Shown in pieces: positions 8,630 to 17,018 of a stretch of 64,000 bases of DNA (position 1 is the first letter of the stretch; each line of letters opens with the position of its first letter). The notes below the pieces were generated by a model. That model was not told the DNA's origin. It did not search any database and saw only the letters and a program-made list of their open reading frames with translations. Origin of the DNA: Sphingomonas sp. (GTDB lineage Bacteria; Pseudomonadota; Alphaproteobacteria; Sphingomonadales; Sphingomonadaceae); assembly GCF_019635515.1 (NCBI RefSeq), contig NZ_JAHBZI010000001.1:2294001-2358000 (forward strand). The letters are read 5' to 3'. The position numbers and the translations under genes were made by a program.

Positions 8630-10078
8630 TCAGGCCGCGGCGGCGACGGGCGCCGGCGCGGGTTGATCGAGCTTGTACGCCTTGCGCACCAGCCCGTTGG
8701 TCAGCTCGTACGCCAGCTCCGCGGCTTCCCAGTCGAGCAACCGCCCCTCGCCGACCAGCCGCGCGAGGAACGCGCAATCGACGCGGCGCGCGACATCGTG
8801 GCGTGCGGGGATCGACAGGAAGGCGCGGGTATCGTCGTTGAAGCCGACAGTGTTGTAGAAGCCGGCCGTCTCCGTGACCTGCTCGCGGAAGCGGCGCATG
8901 CCCTCGGGACTGTCATGGAACCACCAGCTCGGACCCAGTTTGAGACAAGGATAATGCCCGGCCAGCGGCGCCAGCTCGCGGGCATAGACCGTCTCGTCGA
9001 GCGTGAAGAGGATGATCGACAGATCGGTCGAGGTGCCGAAGCGGTCGAGCAGCGGCTTCAGCGCATGGACATAATCGGTTCGCATCGGGATGTCCGCGCC
9101 CTTGTCGCGCCCATGGCTGGCGAACAGCCCGCCATTATGATTGCGGAAACTGCCCGGATGAATCTGCATCACCATGCCGTCCTCGGCGCTCATCGCCGCC
9201 ATCTCGGTCAGCATCTGCGCGCGGAACAGCTCGGCATCGGCGGGCGTCCAGGCATCCGACAATATGGTGTTGAACAGCCGCTCGGCCTCGTCCTTCGAAA
9301 GGTCCGCCGTCATCGCCGTCGGATGACCGTGATCGGTCGCGGTCGCTCCCGCCGCACGGAAGTCCGCCCGGCGCTTGCGGTGCGCGGCGAGATAGCCTTC
9401 CCACGAATACACGTCCTCGCCGGTCTTCTCGGCGAACACCCGCATCGCCCCGGCGAACTGCTCATGCTCGACATCGATCACGGCGTCGGGGCGATAGGTG
9501 GTGACCACCCGCCCCTGCCATCCGCTGGCATGAATTGCGTGGTGCGGGGCGAGATCGTCCTGCGGCCCCTCTGTGGTGGCGAGAAACTCGATCCCAAACC
9601 GATCGAACAAGGCGCGCGGCTTGAACGCGTCGGTCGCCAGCTTGGCGTTGATCGTGTCATAGTAGAAATCGGCGGTGGAAGCATCGAACGCCACCTCGAA
9701 CCCGAACACCTCGCCAAACACATGACCCAGCCACATGCTCGACGGCGTGCCGCGAAACAGATGCCAGTTCGCCGCCAGCGTCCGCCACGCCGCGCGTGGA
9801 TCGGTTGCCGGTGCCCCCTGCTTGTCCGGCACGCATAAAGCCGCCAGGTCGATGCCCTGCGAATAGAGCATCCGGTAGAGATAATGATCCGGCGACAGCA
9901 GCAATTCGGTGGCGTTCGACCAATTGGCGTTGGTCGAAAACCAGGTCGGATCGGTATGGCCGTGCGGGCTGATGATCGGCAGCCCCGCCACTTCCTTGTA
10001 GAGCGCCCGGGCGATGCCCCGCGCGCGCTCCTCGGTCGGGAACAGCCGGTCGGGATCGAGCTTGAGGAGACGCGTCAT
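8630..10078 (-). CDS. uxaC: Glucuronate/galacturonate isomerase
   Basis: This 482-residue uronate isomerase of the amidohydrolase superfamily has the early ISPHGHTDPTWF metal-binding loop and the later TLDETVYARELAPLAGHYP region. It converts D-galacturonate to tagaturonate or D-glucuronate to fructuronate, the entry of saturated uronates. It starts 7 nt after the transporter stop. The next enzymes of this branch (UxaB, UxaA) are absent, so they must be encoded elsewhere. Confidence 0.93.
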   Translation of the reverse strand: MTRLLKLDPDRLFPTEERARGIARALYKEVAGLPIISPHGHTDPTWFSTNANWSNATELLLSPDHYLYRMLYSQGIDLAALCVPDKQGAPATDPRAAWRTLAANWHLFRGTPSSMWLGHVFGEVFGFEVAFDASTADFYYDTINAKLATDAFKPRALFDRFGIEFLATTEGPQDDLAPHHAIHASGWQGRVVTTYRPDAVIDVEHEQFAGAMRVFAEKTGEDVYSWEGYLAAHRKRRADFRAAGATATDHGHPTAMTADLSKDEAERLFNTILSDAWTPADAELFRAQMLTEMAAMSAEDGMVMQIHPGSFRNHNGGLFASHGRDKGADIPMRTDYVHALKPLLDRFGTSTDLSIILFTLDETVYARELAPLAGHYPCLKLGPSWWFHDSPEGMRRFREQVTETAGFYNTVGFNDDTRAFLSIPARHDVARRVDCAFLARLVGEGRLLDWEAAELAYELTNGLVRKAYKLDQPAPAPVAAAA

Positions 10079-10085
10079 CTCAGCC

Positions 10086-11375
10086 TCAGATCTTTGCCCG
10101 CTCGAGCCGCGGGCTCAGCAGATGAATCGCGAGTACCGCGACGAAATAGGTCACCGTGCAGACCGCGAAGATGATCGTGTAATTGCCGTGCGTCGCGTCG
10201 AGCACGAGGCCCGTCGACTTCGACATGATCATGCCGCCAACGCCGCCCGCGAAACCGCCGAGCCCGATCACCGAACCGACCGCGCGCTTCGGAAACATAT
10301 CGGGCGGGATCGACAGGATGTTCGACGAGAAGGACTGGTGTCCGGCCAGCGCGATGCCGATCAGCAACACTGCCAACCACATATTCTGGACGCCGGTGAC
10401 GAACAACAGGGGCAGCACGCAGCAGCCCGAGATCAGCATCGTCACCTTACGCGCGAAATTGACGCTGCGGCCGTTGTGGATCAGCTTCGAAGAAAGCCAG
10501 CCGCCAGCGATGCTGCCAATATCGGACAGGATATACATCGCGATCATCGGCAGCAGCACCACCTTGAGATCGACATTGTAGGTCGTGCTGAAATATTTGG
10601 GCAGCCAGAACAGCATCAGGAACCAAACCGGATCGGTGAGGAACTTGCCGATCGCGAACGCCCAGGCCTCGCGCTTGGTGACGATCCGGCCCCAGCCGAT
10701 GCGCGCGACCTGCTCGGGCGGGTCATGTTCTATCCAGGCCAGCTCGACTTCGCTCACCTTCCCGCTCTCGCGCGGATTGCTGTAGATCTTGAGCCACAGC
10801 GCCAACAGCACCACGCCAAACAGCCCGGTGTAGATAAACGTCTCGCGCCAGCCAAAGCCCAGCCACGTCATAAACAGCCACAGCGTCGGCGCGGTCAGGA
10901 TCACGCCCACCGTCGTCGCGCTGTTGACCCAGCCGATGGCATAGGCGCGTTCTTTCTGGGGGAACCACTCGCTGCTCGCACGCACGACCGACGGGAAATG
11001 CCCCGCCTCACCGATACCGAGGAACACGCGCGCGGCCATGAACGACGTCACCGATCCGGCAAAGCCGTGCGCGACATGGCCGATCGTCCACACCGTGATC
11101 GCCAGCGCATAGCCGATCTTCGGGCCGAAGCGGTCGATCAGCCATCCCATCACCAGAAAGCCCATCGCATAGGCGAACTGGAAGGCGACGACGATGTTGC
11201 CATAGTCGTTCTCGCTCCACCCCAGTTCCTTGCCAAGCCCGGGTGCGAGCAAGCCGAGCATGGTGCGGTCGATATAATTCACGGTGGTCGCCGCGAAGAG
11301 CAGCCCGACGATCATCCAGCGGAAGCGCCCCGCGCGCGGAACCGAAGCGGGTCCGCCCTCACTCACTATCGCCAT
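10086..11375 (-). CDS. exuT: MFS hexuronate transporter, ExuT-like
   Basis: This 429-residue protein has about 12 hydrophobic helices and the anion:cation symporter hallmarks NYIDRTMLG near residue 34 and GWLIDRFGPKIGY between helices 2 and 3. ExuT-type proteins import galacturonate and glucuronate with protons across the inner membrane. Its position between the hydratase and uxaC fits uptake of sugars that entered the periplasm through the nearby TonB receptor. Transport specificity is inferred from the operon. Confidence 0.85.
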   Translation of the reverse strand: MAIVSEGGPASVPRAGRFRWMIVGLLFAATTVNYIDRTMLGLLAPGLGKELGWSENDYGNIVVAFQFAYAMGFLVMGWLIDRFGPKIGYALAITVWTIGHVAHGFAGSVTSFMAARVFLGIGEAGHFPSVVRASSEWFPQKERAYAIGWVNSATTVGVILTAPTLWLFMTWLGFGWRETFIYTGLFGVVLLALWLKIYSNPRESGKVSEVELAWIEHDPPEQVARIGWGRIVTKREAWAFAIGKFLTDPVWFLMLFWLPKYFSTTYNVDLKVVLLPMIAMYILSDIGSIAGGWLSSKLIHNGRSVNFARKVTMLISGCCVLPLLFVTGVQNMWLAVLLIGIALAGHQSFSSNILSIPPDMFPKRAVGSVIGLGGFAGGVGGMIMSKSTGLVLDATHGNYTIIFAVCTVTYFVAVLAIHLLSPRLERAKI

Positions 11376-11405
11376 CTCTCTCTCCCAGCCGCTTTTTATC
11401 GCGGA

Positions 11406-12209
11406 TCAGCCGTGGTGATTTACACCAATTCTGCACCGAACACGCATGCCATCGCCGAAACTGGCCTCCACCTGTGCGCCGGGGCGCACCGGATGGACGC
11501 CCGTCACGGCGCCGGTCGAGATCCACTGGCCGGGCGCCAGCGGCAGCTGACGGTCCCGTGCGAGCTCGAACAGGAAACGCACTGCGCCAAACGGCCCGTC
11601 GAGCATCGTAGCGGCAGTACCGGTCCCCGCAACCTCGCCGTCAATTGTTAGCGCCACCCTCCACTCAAGAAAACGACTATTCGAGTCGAGCGCCCTGCCG
11701 ATCACCAACCCGTTATTATTGCCGAAATCGGAGACGGTGACAGCGGGGCCATGCAGGTTGATGCCGGGAAATGGCGAGCTGGCCAATTCGATGCCGATGC
11801 GAACCGCATCGACATATTCGGCAACGGCCGCATTGGTCCATTCTCGGTCGAAGCTGGCCGGGAGGTTTCCGACGCGCAGAAGGAACTCCGCCTCGGCGGC
11901 GGCAAAGCCATTGGCGAACACCGGCATTTCCGGTGCCGCATCGCCATCTGCCTCGACTACGCTGTCGGCGAAGATCGGCCCGGTAATGCGATTGCTGCCA
12001 TAGGTATCGACGAGTTGGTCGGCGATGCGTCCAACCTTCCAACCGGCGATCCGGCGCGCGAATAAACCAATCGCGGCCTTCTGGATGCCATAGGCCTCGT
12101 CCAACGATTCAGGCAGTGCACCCGGATACTCCGCCAGTGCGGTCCCGGTTCGGCGTGCATCGACGAACGCCTGCGCAATAGCTTCGGCCGTTTCCCGTCC
12201 TTCGATCAA
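11406..12209 (-). CDS. 2-keto-4-pentenoate hydratase (MhpD-like) family protein
   Basis: First gene of the minus-strand uronate operon. The 267 residues match the MhpD/FAH-like hydratase family, with GWKVGR near residue 57, the EAEFLLR metal-ligand region near 104 and GINLHGPAVTVSDFG near 154. Family members hydrate 2-hydroxydienoates from aromatic meta-cleavage or act on related 2-keto acids with a divalent metal. In this operon the substrate is more likely a 2-keto-3-deoxy sugar acid, but no sequence feature proves that. Its leader runs back about 150 nt to a candidate promoter at 12367-12395. Confidence 0.75.
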   Translation of the reverse strand: MIEGRETAEAIAQAFVDARRTGTALAEYPGALPESLDEAYGIQKAAIGLFARRIAGWKVGRIADQLVDTYGSNRITGPIFADSVVEADGDAAPEMPVFANGFAAAEAEFLLRVGNLPASFDREWTNAAVAEYVDAVRIGIELASSPFPGINLHGPAVTVSDFGNNNGLVIGRALDSNSRFLEWRVALTIDGEVAGTGTAATMLDGPFGAVRFLFELARDRQLPLAPGQWISTGAVTGVHPVRPGAQVEASFGDGMRVRCRIGVNHHG

Positions 12210-12325
12210 CGCGGTTTCCTTCGCCCCGGTCGCCCATCGCTCCTCCGCCTAAAAACGCCGGCGCGATTCGCGCGGCTCACATCTTCGGCGGAGATTGCTT
12301 GAGCGGCCTTCCATCTCCAAATGCC

Positions 12326-12350
12326 CCTGTGCCGCATGCATTTTCACAGG
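12326..12350 (-). other. Inverted repeat in the leader of the uronate operon
   Basis: CCTGTG (12326-12331) and CACAGG (12345-12350) flank a 13-nt loop containing the palindrome GCATGC. It lies just downstream of the candidate minus-strand start site, so it would form near the 5' end of the operon mRNA. No other feature was seen between 12210 and 12325. Confidence 0.3.
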
Positions 12351-12366
12351 CGGGTGGACAGTGCCT

Positions 12367-12395
12367 ATGCTACCGGTGTCAAACCGAGACGTCAA
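12367..12395 (-). promoter_or_regulatory. Candidate promoter of the uronate operon
   Basis: On the minus strand TTGACG (12395-12390) and TAGCAT (12372-12367) are separated by 17 bp. The operator at 12368-12381 covers the -10 and part of the spacer, so a bound LacI-type repressor would occlude polymerase. It is the best hexamer pair upstream of the operon's first gene. Confidence 0.5.
12368..12381. promoter_or_regulatory. LacI-type operator, copy 2
   Basis: TGCTACCGGTGTCA, read on the other strand as TGACACCGGTAGCA, is centred on ACCGGT and overlaps the -10 of the leftward promoter. Its outer TG…CA positions and core match copies 1 and 3. Confidence 0.65.
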
Positions 12396-12442
12396 CGTCG
12401 CGCAGCCGCAGTTGACACGCTTTTCAAGGCTCGATAGTTTTC

Positions 12443-12471
12443 TTGACACCGGTTACCCGTAACTGGATTAG
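12443..12471 (+). promoter_or_regulatory. Candidate promoter of the TonB-dependent receptor
   Basis: A consensus TTGACA (12443-12448) and GATTAG (12466-12471) have a 17-bp spacer. The operator 12444-12457 starts inside the -35 element. Transcription would start near 12478, leaving a 5' leader of about 155 nt before the receptor. Confidence 0.55.
12444..12457. promoter_or_regulatory. LacI-type operator, copy 3
   Basis: TGACACCGGTTACC is nearly identical to the other strand of copy 1 (TGATACCGGTTACC). It overlaps the -35 box of the receptor promoter. Copies 2 and 3 are 76 bp apart centre to centre, about seven helical turns, which would allow a looped or cooperative complex on the divergent region. 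Confidence 0.65.
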
Positions 12472-12500
12472 AGTGAGGCCATCGCAAGAATGGCGCGCTC

Positions 12501-12539
12501 AGGTGAGGCTGGAAGAAAACCCTGCGGTGCAGGCCACCT
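12501..12539 (+). other. Nested hairpin in the receptor leader
   Basis: The inner hairpin CCTGC-GGT-GCAGG (12521-12533) is enclosed by AGGTG (12501-12505) pairing with CACCT (12535-12539). It lies in the untranslated leader of the TonB-dependent receptor. Support is base complementarity only. Confidence 0.35.
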
Positions 12540-12600
12540 CCCCGATATTCGATGCGGTTTCGCGACTGGCACAAGCCCAGCACGAATCGGCTTAAACCAC

Positions 12601-12619
12601 GCGCCGCTCAGGGCGGCGC
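12601..12619 (+). other. Perfect stem-loop just upstream of the receptor RBS
   Basis: GCGCCGC (12601-12607) and GCGGCGC (12613-12619) form a perfect 7-bp GC stem with loop TCAGG. It ends two bases before the AGGAGG Shine-Dalgarno (12622-12627). Such a structure could protect the mRNA or affect access to the ribosome-binding site. Confidence 0.45.
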
Positions 12620-12633
12620 AAAGGAGGCGGATG

Positions 12634-15552
12634 ATGAAGGTTCAGGTTTCTTGGGCGCTTGGCGGCGCCTCCATGGCGGCGCTCGCACTGGGTATGATCG
12701 CGCCCGCTTCGGCCCTCGCCGCCGCTTTACCTCATGACACCGCTACACCTGCGCGTGATGACAAGGTTCCGGCGGCAGCCGCTACAGCCCCGCAGGACGT
12801 GCCCACCACCCAAGCCGATCCCGATACCCAGGAAGATCCGGGCATCGTTGTTACCGGTTTCCGCCAGTCGCTGGGCGCCGCGATCAACGTCAAGCGCAAC
12901 TCGGTTTCGGCCGTGGATGCGATCGTCGCGGAAGATATCGCCAAGTTCCCCGATCAGAACCTCGCCGAATCGCTGCAGCGTATCCCCGGCGTCTCGATCC
13001 AGCGTGACGCCGGCGAGGGCCGCGCGATCACCGTCCGCGGTCTCGGCGCCCAGTTCACCCGCGTCCGCCTGAACGGCCTTGAGACCGTCGCAACCTCGAC
13101 CGACGGCGCCAGCGCCAATCGCGACCGCGCCTTCGATTTCAACGTCTTCGCGTCCGAGCTATTCAACAGCCTGGTGGTTCACAAGACCGCCGAACCCTCG
13201 CTCGACGAGGGCTCGCTCGGCGCCGTGGTCGATCTCAACACCGGCAATCCGCTCGGCGGCAAATACGGCTTCACCGCCGTCGCCAACGTGCAGGGAAGCT
13301 ATAACGATCTCAGCAAGAAGGTCGGGCCGCGCATCGCCGGCCTGCTGTCGTGGAAGAACCCGGACGGCACCTTCGGCATCTCGGTCTCGGGCGCCTATCA
13401 GAAGACCAACAATCTCGAGCTCGGCAACAACACCGTCCGCTGGGCGCAAGCACGCTTCGACTCGGTCAACGGCACGCCCTGCTGGTACACCAGCGCCGCC
13501 AGCGCGACGCCGTCGCCCAATTCCGGCGGCGTCTATCGCTCCAGCGCCGCATGCGATCAGGCGGCATTGGCCTTCCACCCGCGCATCCCGCGCTACGGCG
13601 AGGTCCGCCACGATCGCGAGCGTCTGGGCCTGACCGGCAGCGTCCAATGGGCGCCGACCGACGCGACCAAGATCTCGCTCGACGCGCTTTACTCGCGCTT
13701 CAAGGAGACCCGCGAGGAGAAATGGGGCGAAGTGCTGCTCCGCTCGAACGAGCGCTCGATCGACCTGGTCAACTTCACCGTTGGTGCCAACAACACCATG
13801 ACCACCGGCACGCTCAACGATGCCTGGGTCCGCACCGAGCACTATCTCCGCAAGTCGGAGACCGAATTCTATCAGGTCGGCGGCAGCTGGGATCAGGAGC
13901 TGGGCGACAGCTTCCGCTTCACCCTGCTCGGCGGCGTCTCCAAGTCGAACGCCGATATCCCGGTCGAGACCACCTTCGTGTTCGACGATCGCGACGCGCA
14001 GAACTTCCAGTTCGACTATACCAATATGTGGTCGCCGCGGATCACCTTCGGCACCAGCGTCACGCAGGAATCCAATTTCCAGCTCGCCGAAATCCGTGAC
14101 CGTCCGTCGAACGTCACCAACCGCTTCCGCACCGCGCAGCTGCGCACCGAATGGGATGTGGCCGACGGCTTCACGGTCAAGGCCGGTGCGATGTATCGCC
14201 GCTTCCAGTTCAACTCGGTCGCCTTCACCCGCGACGCGGTGGTCTGCGGCAATGGTGGGCTCGATATCGTCCTGCGCACGATCACCTGCTCGGCTTCGTC
14301 AGCGTTCGGCCCCGCGGCGATCTACGGCTTCCCGGCAAGCGGGCTCAGCGAGAGCTTCACACTCGGCAATGCCGGCCAGCCTTCGGGCAATACTAACACT
14401 TGGCTGGTGCCGAACATCGAGCGCTCGGCGGCGTTCACCGGCCTCTACAACCGCACCCCGGCGCTCGATGCGGGCAACAACCGCAGCGTTACCGAGGAAG
14501 TGAAGGGCGGCTATCTGCAGTTCGATGCCAAGGGCCAGGCGTTCGGGCTCGACTATGCGTTCAACGGCGGCGTCCGCTATGCGCGCACGGATCAGACCTC
14601 GAGCGGCTTGAGCAGCGGCACCCTCGTCACGGTCAAGCGTGACTATGAGGATTGGCTGCCGTCGATGAATCTCGCGCTCTATCCGAGCCAGAACTTCATC
14701 ATCCGCGGCGCGATCGGCAAGGTCATCACCCGGCCAACGCTCGGCAACCTTACGCCGGGTGGCTCGGTGGACGGCTTCAACTACCGCGTCACCTTCGGCA
14801 ATCCGTTCCTCGATCCGTTCCGCGCCACGGCCTATGACCTCGCGCTCGAATGGTATTTCGCGCCGCAGTCGATTGCTTCGGTCGCGGTGTTCAAGAAGGA
14901 TATCGAAAGCTTCCCGGTCTCGGCCGTCCGTAGCGGCACTTTCGCCTCGACCGGATTGCCGCTGTCGGTGCTGCCGCCCAGTTCGCCGGCCTTCATCAAT
15001 CCTGAGGGCCAGCTCTGGTCGATCACCGGCAACGTCAATGGTGCAGGCGCCAAGCTGAAGGGCATCGAGCTTTCGCTCCAGGCGCCGTTCACCTTCCTGC
15101 CGGGGATCTTCAAGAACTTCGGCGGCATCGTGAATGCTACCTTCGTCGACTCCTCGGCGGTGTACAACGTTGCGGGACCGTCGGTGACGCCGGGCGGCGC
15201 CAACGTCGCCACGACGCGCAGATCGACGCTGTTCGGCCTGTCCAAGACCGCGTTCAACGGCACGCTCTATTACGAGGATTCGAAGTTCAGCGCGCGCGTC
15301 TCGGCCAGCTATCGCGGGCCGTATGTCGATGCCAACTCGGGCACCGGCAACGTGTTCGAAGGCTATAACCGGGCAATCAACGTCGATGCCTCGATCCGCT
15401 ACAAGGTGCTGGAGAATCTCGAGCTCTCGGTGGAAGGCGTGAACCTCACCGACGATTACCGCTCGCGTTACACCGATCTCGATGCCAACCGGAACTACGA
15501 GTATAACCACTTCGGTCGTACCATCTTGTTCGGTGCCCGCTTCAAGATGTAA
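12634..15552 (+). CDS. TonB-dependent outer-membrane receptor for pectin/uronate oligomers
   Basis: The start was placed at the second of two adjacent ATGs, 6 nt after AGGAGG; the frame is open from 12490 but the signal peptide begins here. 972 residues: signal peptide ending near ASALAA, a TonB-box-like GIVVTGFRQSL stretch, a plug domain (DQNLAESLQRIPGVSIQRD, then a VRGLGAQF segment) and a long beta-barrel ending in an aromatic-rich strand (RTILFGARFKM). It should import substrates across the outer membrane with TonB energy. Divergence from the uronate operon and shared operators point to oligogalacturonides, but the ligand is inferred. Confidence 0.88.
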   Translation: MKVQVSWALGGASMAALALGMIAPASALAAALPHDTATPARDDKVPAAAATAPQDVPTTQADPDTQEDPGIVVTGFRQSLGAAINVKRNSVSAVDAIVAEDIAKFPDQNLAESLQRIPGVSIQRDAGEGRAITVRGLGAQFTRVRLNGLETVATSTDGASANRDRAFDFNVFASELFNSLVVHKTAEPSLDEGSLGAVVDLNTGNPLGGKYGFTAVANVQGSYNDLSKKVGPRIAGLLSWKNPDGTFGISVSGAYQKTNNLELGNNTVRWAQARFDSVNGTPCWYTSAASATPSPNSGGVYRSSAACDQAALAFHPRIPRYGEVRHDRERLGLTGSVQWAPTDATKISLDALYSRFKETREEKWGEVLLRSNERSIDLVNFTVGANNTMTTGTLNDAWVRTEHYLRKSETEFYQVGGSWDQELGDSFRFTLLGGVSKSNADIPVETTFVFDDRDAQNFQFDYTNMWSPRITFGTSVTQESNFQLAEIRDRPSNVTNRFRTAQLRTEWDVADGFTVKAGAMYRRFQFNSVAFTRDAVVCGNGGLDIVLRTITCSASSAFGPAAIYGFPASGLSESFTLGNAGQPSGNTNTWLVPNIERSAAFTGLYNRTPALDAGNNRSVTEEVKGGYLQFDAKGQAFGLDYAFNGGVRYARTDQTSSGLSSGTLVTVKRDYEDWLPSMNLALYPSQNFIIRGAIGKVITRPTLGNLTPGGSVDGFNYRVTFGNPFLDPFRATAYDLALEWYFAPQSIASVAVFKKDIESFPVSAVRSGTFASTGLPLSVLPPSSPAFINPEGQLWSITGNVNGAGAKLKGIELSLQAPFTFLPGIFKNFGGIVNATFVDSSAVYNVAGPSVTPGGANVATTRRSTLFGLSKTAFNGTLYYEDSKFSARVSASYRGPYVDANSGTGNVFEGYNRAINVDASIRYKVLENLELSVEGVNLTDDYRSRYTDLDANRNYEYNHFGRTILFGARFKM

Positions 15553-15576
15553 GGGTACGGAATTAAAGGGGGAAGC

Positions 15577-15613
15577 GGCCGTCGCGCTCAAAGAGCGCGA
15601 CGGCCTTTTCTTT
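15577..15613 (+). terminator. Rho-independent terminator of the receptor
   Basis: A perfect 13-bp stem GGCCGTCGCGCTC / GAGCGCGACGGCC with an AAA loop (15577-15605) is followed by TTTTCTTT. It lies 24 nt after the receptor stop. Confidence 0.93.
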
Positions 15614-15949
15614 GGTGAGCTAGCGGTCAGGCGCTGCTGATCGCTCCCGTCATCCGCGAACCTCTCCTCGCCCGCCGCCCCGGCATCCCTGCCGGAAACT
15701 CCCCTGAAAGGGCCTGCTCCCATTTTGCGCAAACAGTGCGGCAGATCGAGCATGCGCCGTTCGCACCCCGCCGAGCTGGCTTCGATCTCGCGCTAGGGCT
15801 CGGGCCATGCCGCGCGCAAGCGGTCGATGGACCGGGCGCCACAACCGGCGAATCCGGTCCTGTAGACCGACATCATCACCATTGGCCTGCCCGACTAGAC
15901 CGCTCGAACGCGGTTCCGAACGAATCACCCTTGCGGTGTCTTCTCCTGA
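15614..15949. other. Gene-poor stretch without a recognisable gene
   Basis: About 335 bases contain only short overlapping frames with no recognisable domain, no convincing ribosome-binding site and no tRNA. It begins the accessory region that carries several gene remnants, so it is probably decayed coding sequence. Confidence 0.4.
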
Positions 15950-16054
15950 TCATGGTTCGTGGTCGGCGACCTGTCGAAAATCGAGGCGGATATACGGAAG
16001 CTGAACTTCGGTGAGGTGAGGGTCTACAACGCCGATGGCGAGCGCGTGCGATGA
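15950..16054 (+). pseudogene. Remnant of an M16-family zinc peptidase C-terminus
   Basis: The frame SWFVVGDLSKIEADIRKLN…VRVYNADGERVR then TGA (16052-16054) resembles the extreme C-terminus of sphingomonad M16 (insulinase/pitrilysin-like) peptidases. It is preceded in frame by a stop at 15947-15949, and nothing upstream encodes the rest. The identification relies on recall of a short tail, so it is tentative. Downstream, 16055-16277 carries another short open stretch with no recognisable family. Confidence 0.45.
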
Positions 16055-16277
16055 CCATCGTGATGTGCGCTCAGTTGACGGCTCCACCAAGCACTCGCTC
16101 TATGCGCGATATCTCAATCCGCTCACAACGCATCTGGTATCCCGGGGTCTAAAGACACGCTGACCATCGAGAAAAATGGTATCTTTCGCGATATAAGCCC
16201 AACCGCCAGCCCCAGATTGGCATCGCATTACGAAAGGACGCATCCTGACCGTATCGGTTGATCATTCGTTTGCGCGG

Positions 16278-17018
16278 TTGACGAGCGACGGCGACGCTTC
16301 GCGCGTCGATCGAGTACTCGCGACCGAGGTACCGGTCGCGCTCGAATTCAACGGCATCGGCTATGCGGTGTTGATGGCTACGCCGGCCGACCTGCTCGAC
16401 CTGACCTACGGCTTCGCACTTGGCGAGAGACTGATCGATGCAGCCACCGATATTCTCGATACGGCCATAGAGACGATATCGGCAGGATGGATCGTCCGTG
16501 TCGCGCTGGCACCGCGCGCCGCGCATCGCATTTACGACCGTGTGCGGCACCGAACCTCCGACAGCGCCTGCGGCTTATGCGGTGTCGAGAGCTTGGAGCA
16601 GGCCCTGAGGCCGCTACCGCGCGTTCCGCCCTGGACCGGTGATCCGGCGGCGATGTTCACCGCTGCGGCGGCCTTGGCCGCGCAACAGCCGCTTGGTCGG
16701 GCCACGCGCGCGGTCCATGGCGCTGCCCGCTGTGCACCGGACGGCACGATCCTGGCGGTGCGCGAAGACGTCGGCCGTCACAATGCCTTCGACAAGCTTA
16801 TCGGTGCGATGCTTCGCACTGGTGAGGAATGGAACGGCGGTTTCGCGCTGCTGTCGTCACGCTGCTCGTATGAGCTGGTGGAGAAGGCGGCCCTGTCCGG
16901 CTGTCCGATGCTGGCCACCATTTCCGCGCCGACCGACCTTGCCGTGCGGCGTGCCCGCGAAGCTGGTCTGACGCTTCATGTCGTCGTACGTGCCGACGCA
17001 TTGTTGTCGGCACAATGA
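16278..17018 (+). CDS. fdhD: Formate dehydrogenase accessory sulfurtransferase FdhD
   Basis: 246 residues with the FdhD hallmarks EVPVALEFNG near the N-terminus, SACGLCGVES with the two functional cysteines (C98 and C101) and REDVGRHNAFDKLIG near residue 160. FdhD passes sulfur from IscS to the molybdenum cofactor before insertion into formate-dehydrogenase-type enzymes. The start is a TTG at 16278; the frame extends upstream without ATG or GTG and AAAGGA lies at 16233-16238, so a non-canonical earlier start is possible. It overlaps mobA by ATGA. Confidence 0.9.
   Translation: MTSDGDASRVDRVLATEVPVALEFNGIGYAVLMATPADLLDLTYGFALGERLIDAATDILDTAIETISAGWIVRVALAPRAAHRIYDRVRHRTSDSACGLCGVESLEQALRPLPRVPPWTGDPAAMFTAAAALAAQQPLGRATRAVHGAARCAPDGTILAVREDVGRHNAFDKLIGAMLRTGEEWNGGFALLSSRCSYELVEKAALSGCPMLATISAPTDLAVRRAREAGLTLHVVVRADALLSAQ

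Noticed and set aside
10014..11651. 545-codon frame antisense to the transporter and hydratase
   Set aside because: It spans the ends of three conserved genes on the other strand and lacks motifs; it is a GC-rich shadow frame.
12851..12857. ACCGGT-like site inside the receptor gene
   Set aside because: It is part of the conserved coding sequence around the TGFRQSL segment and lacks the outer TG…CA positions of the operators.
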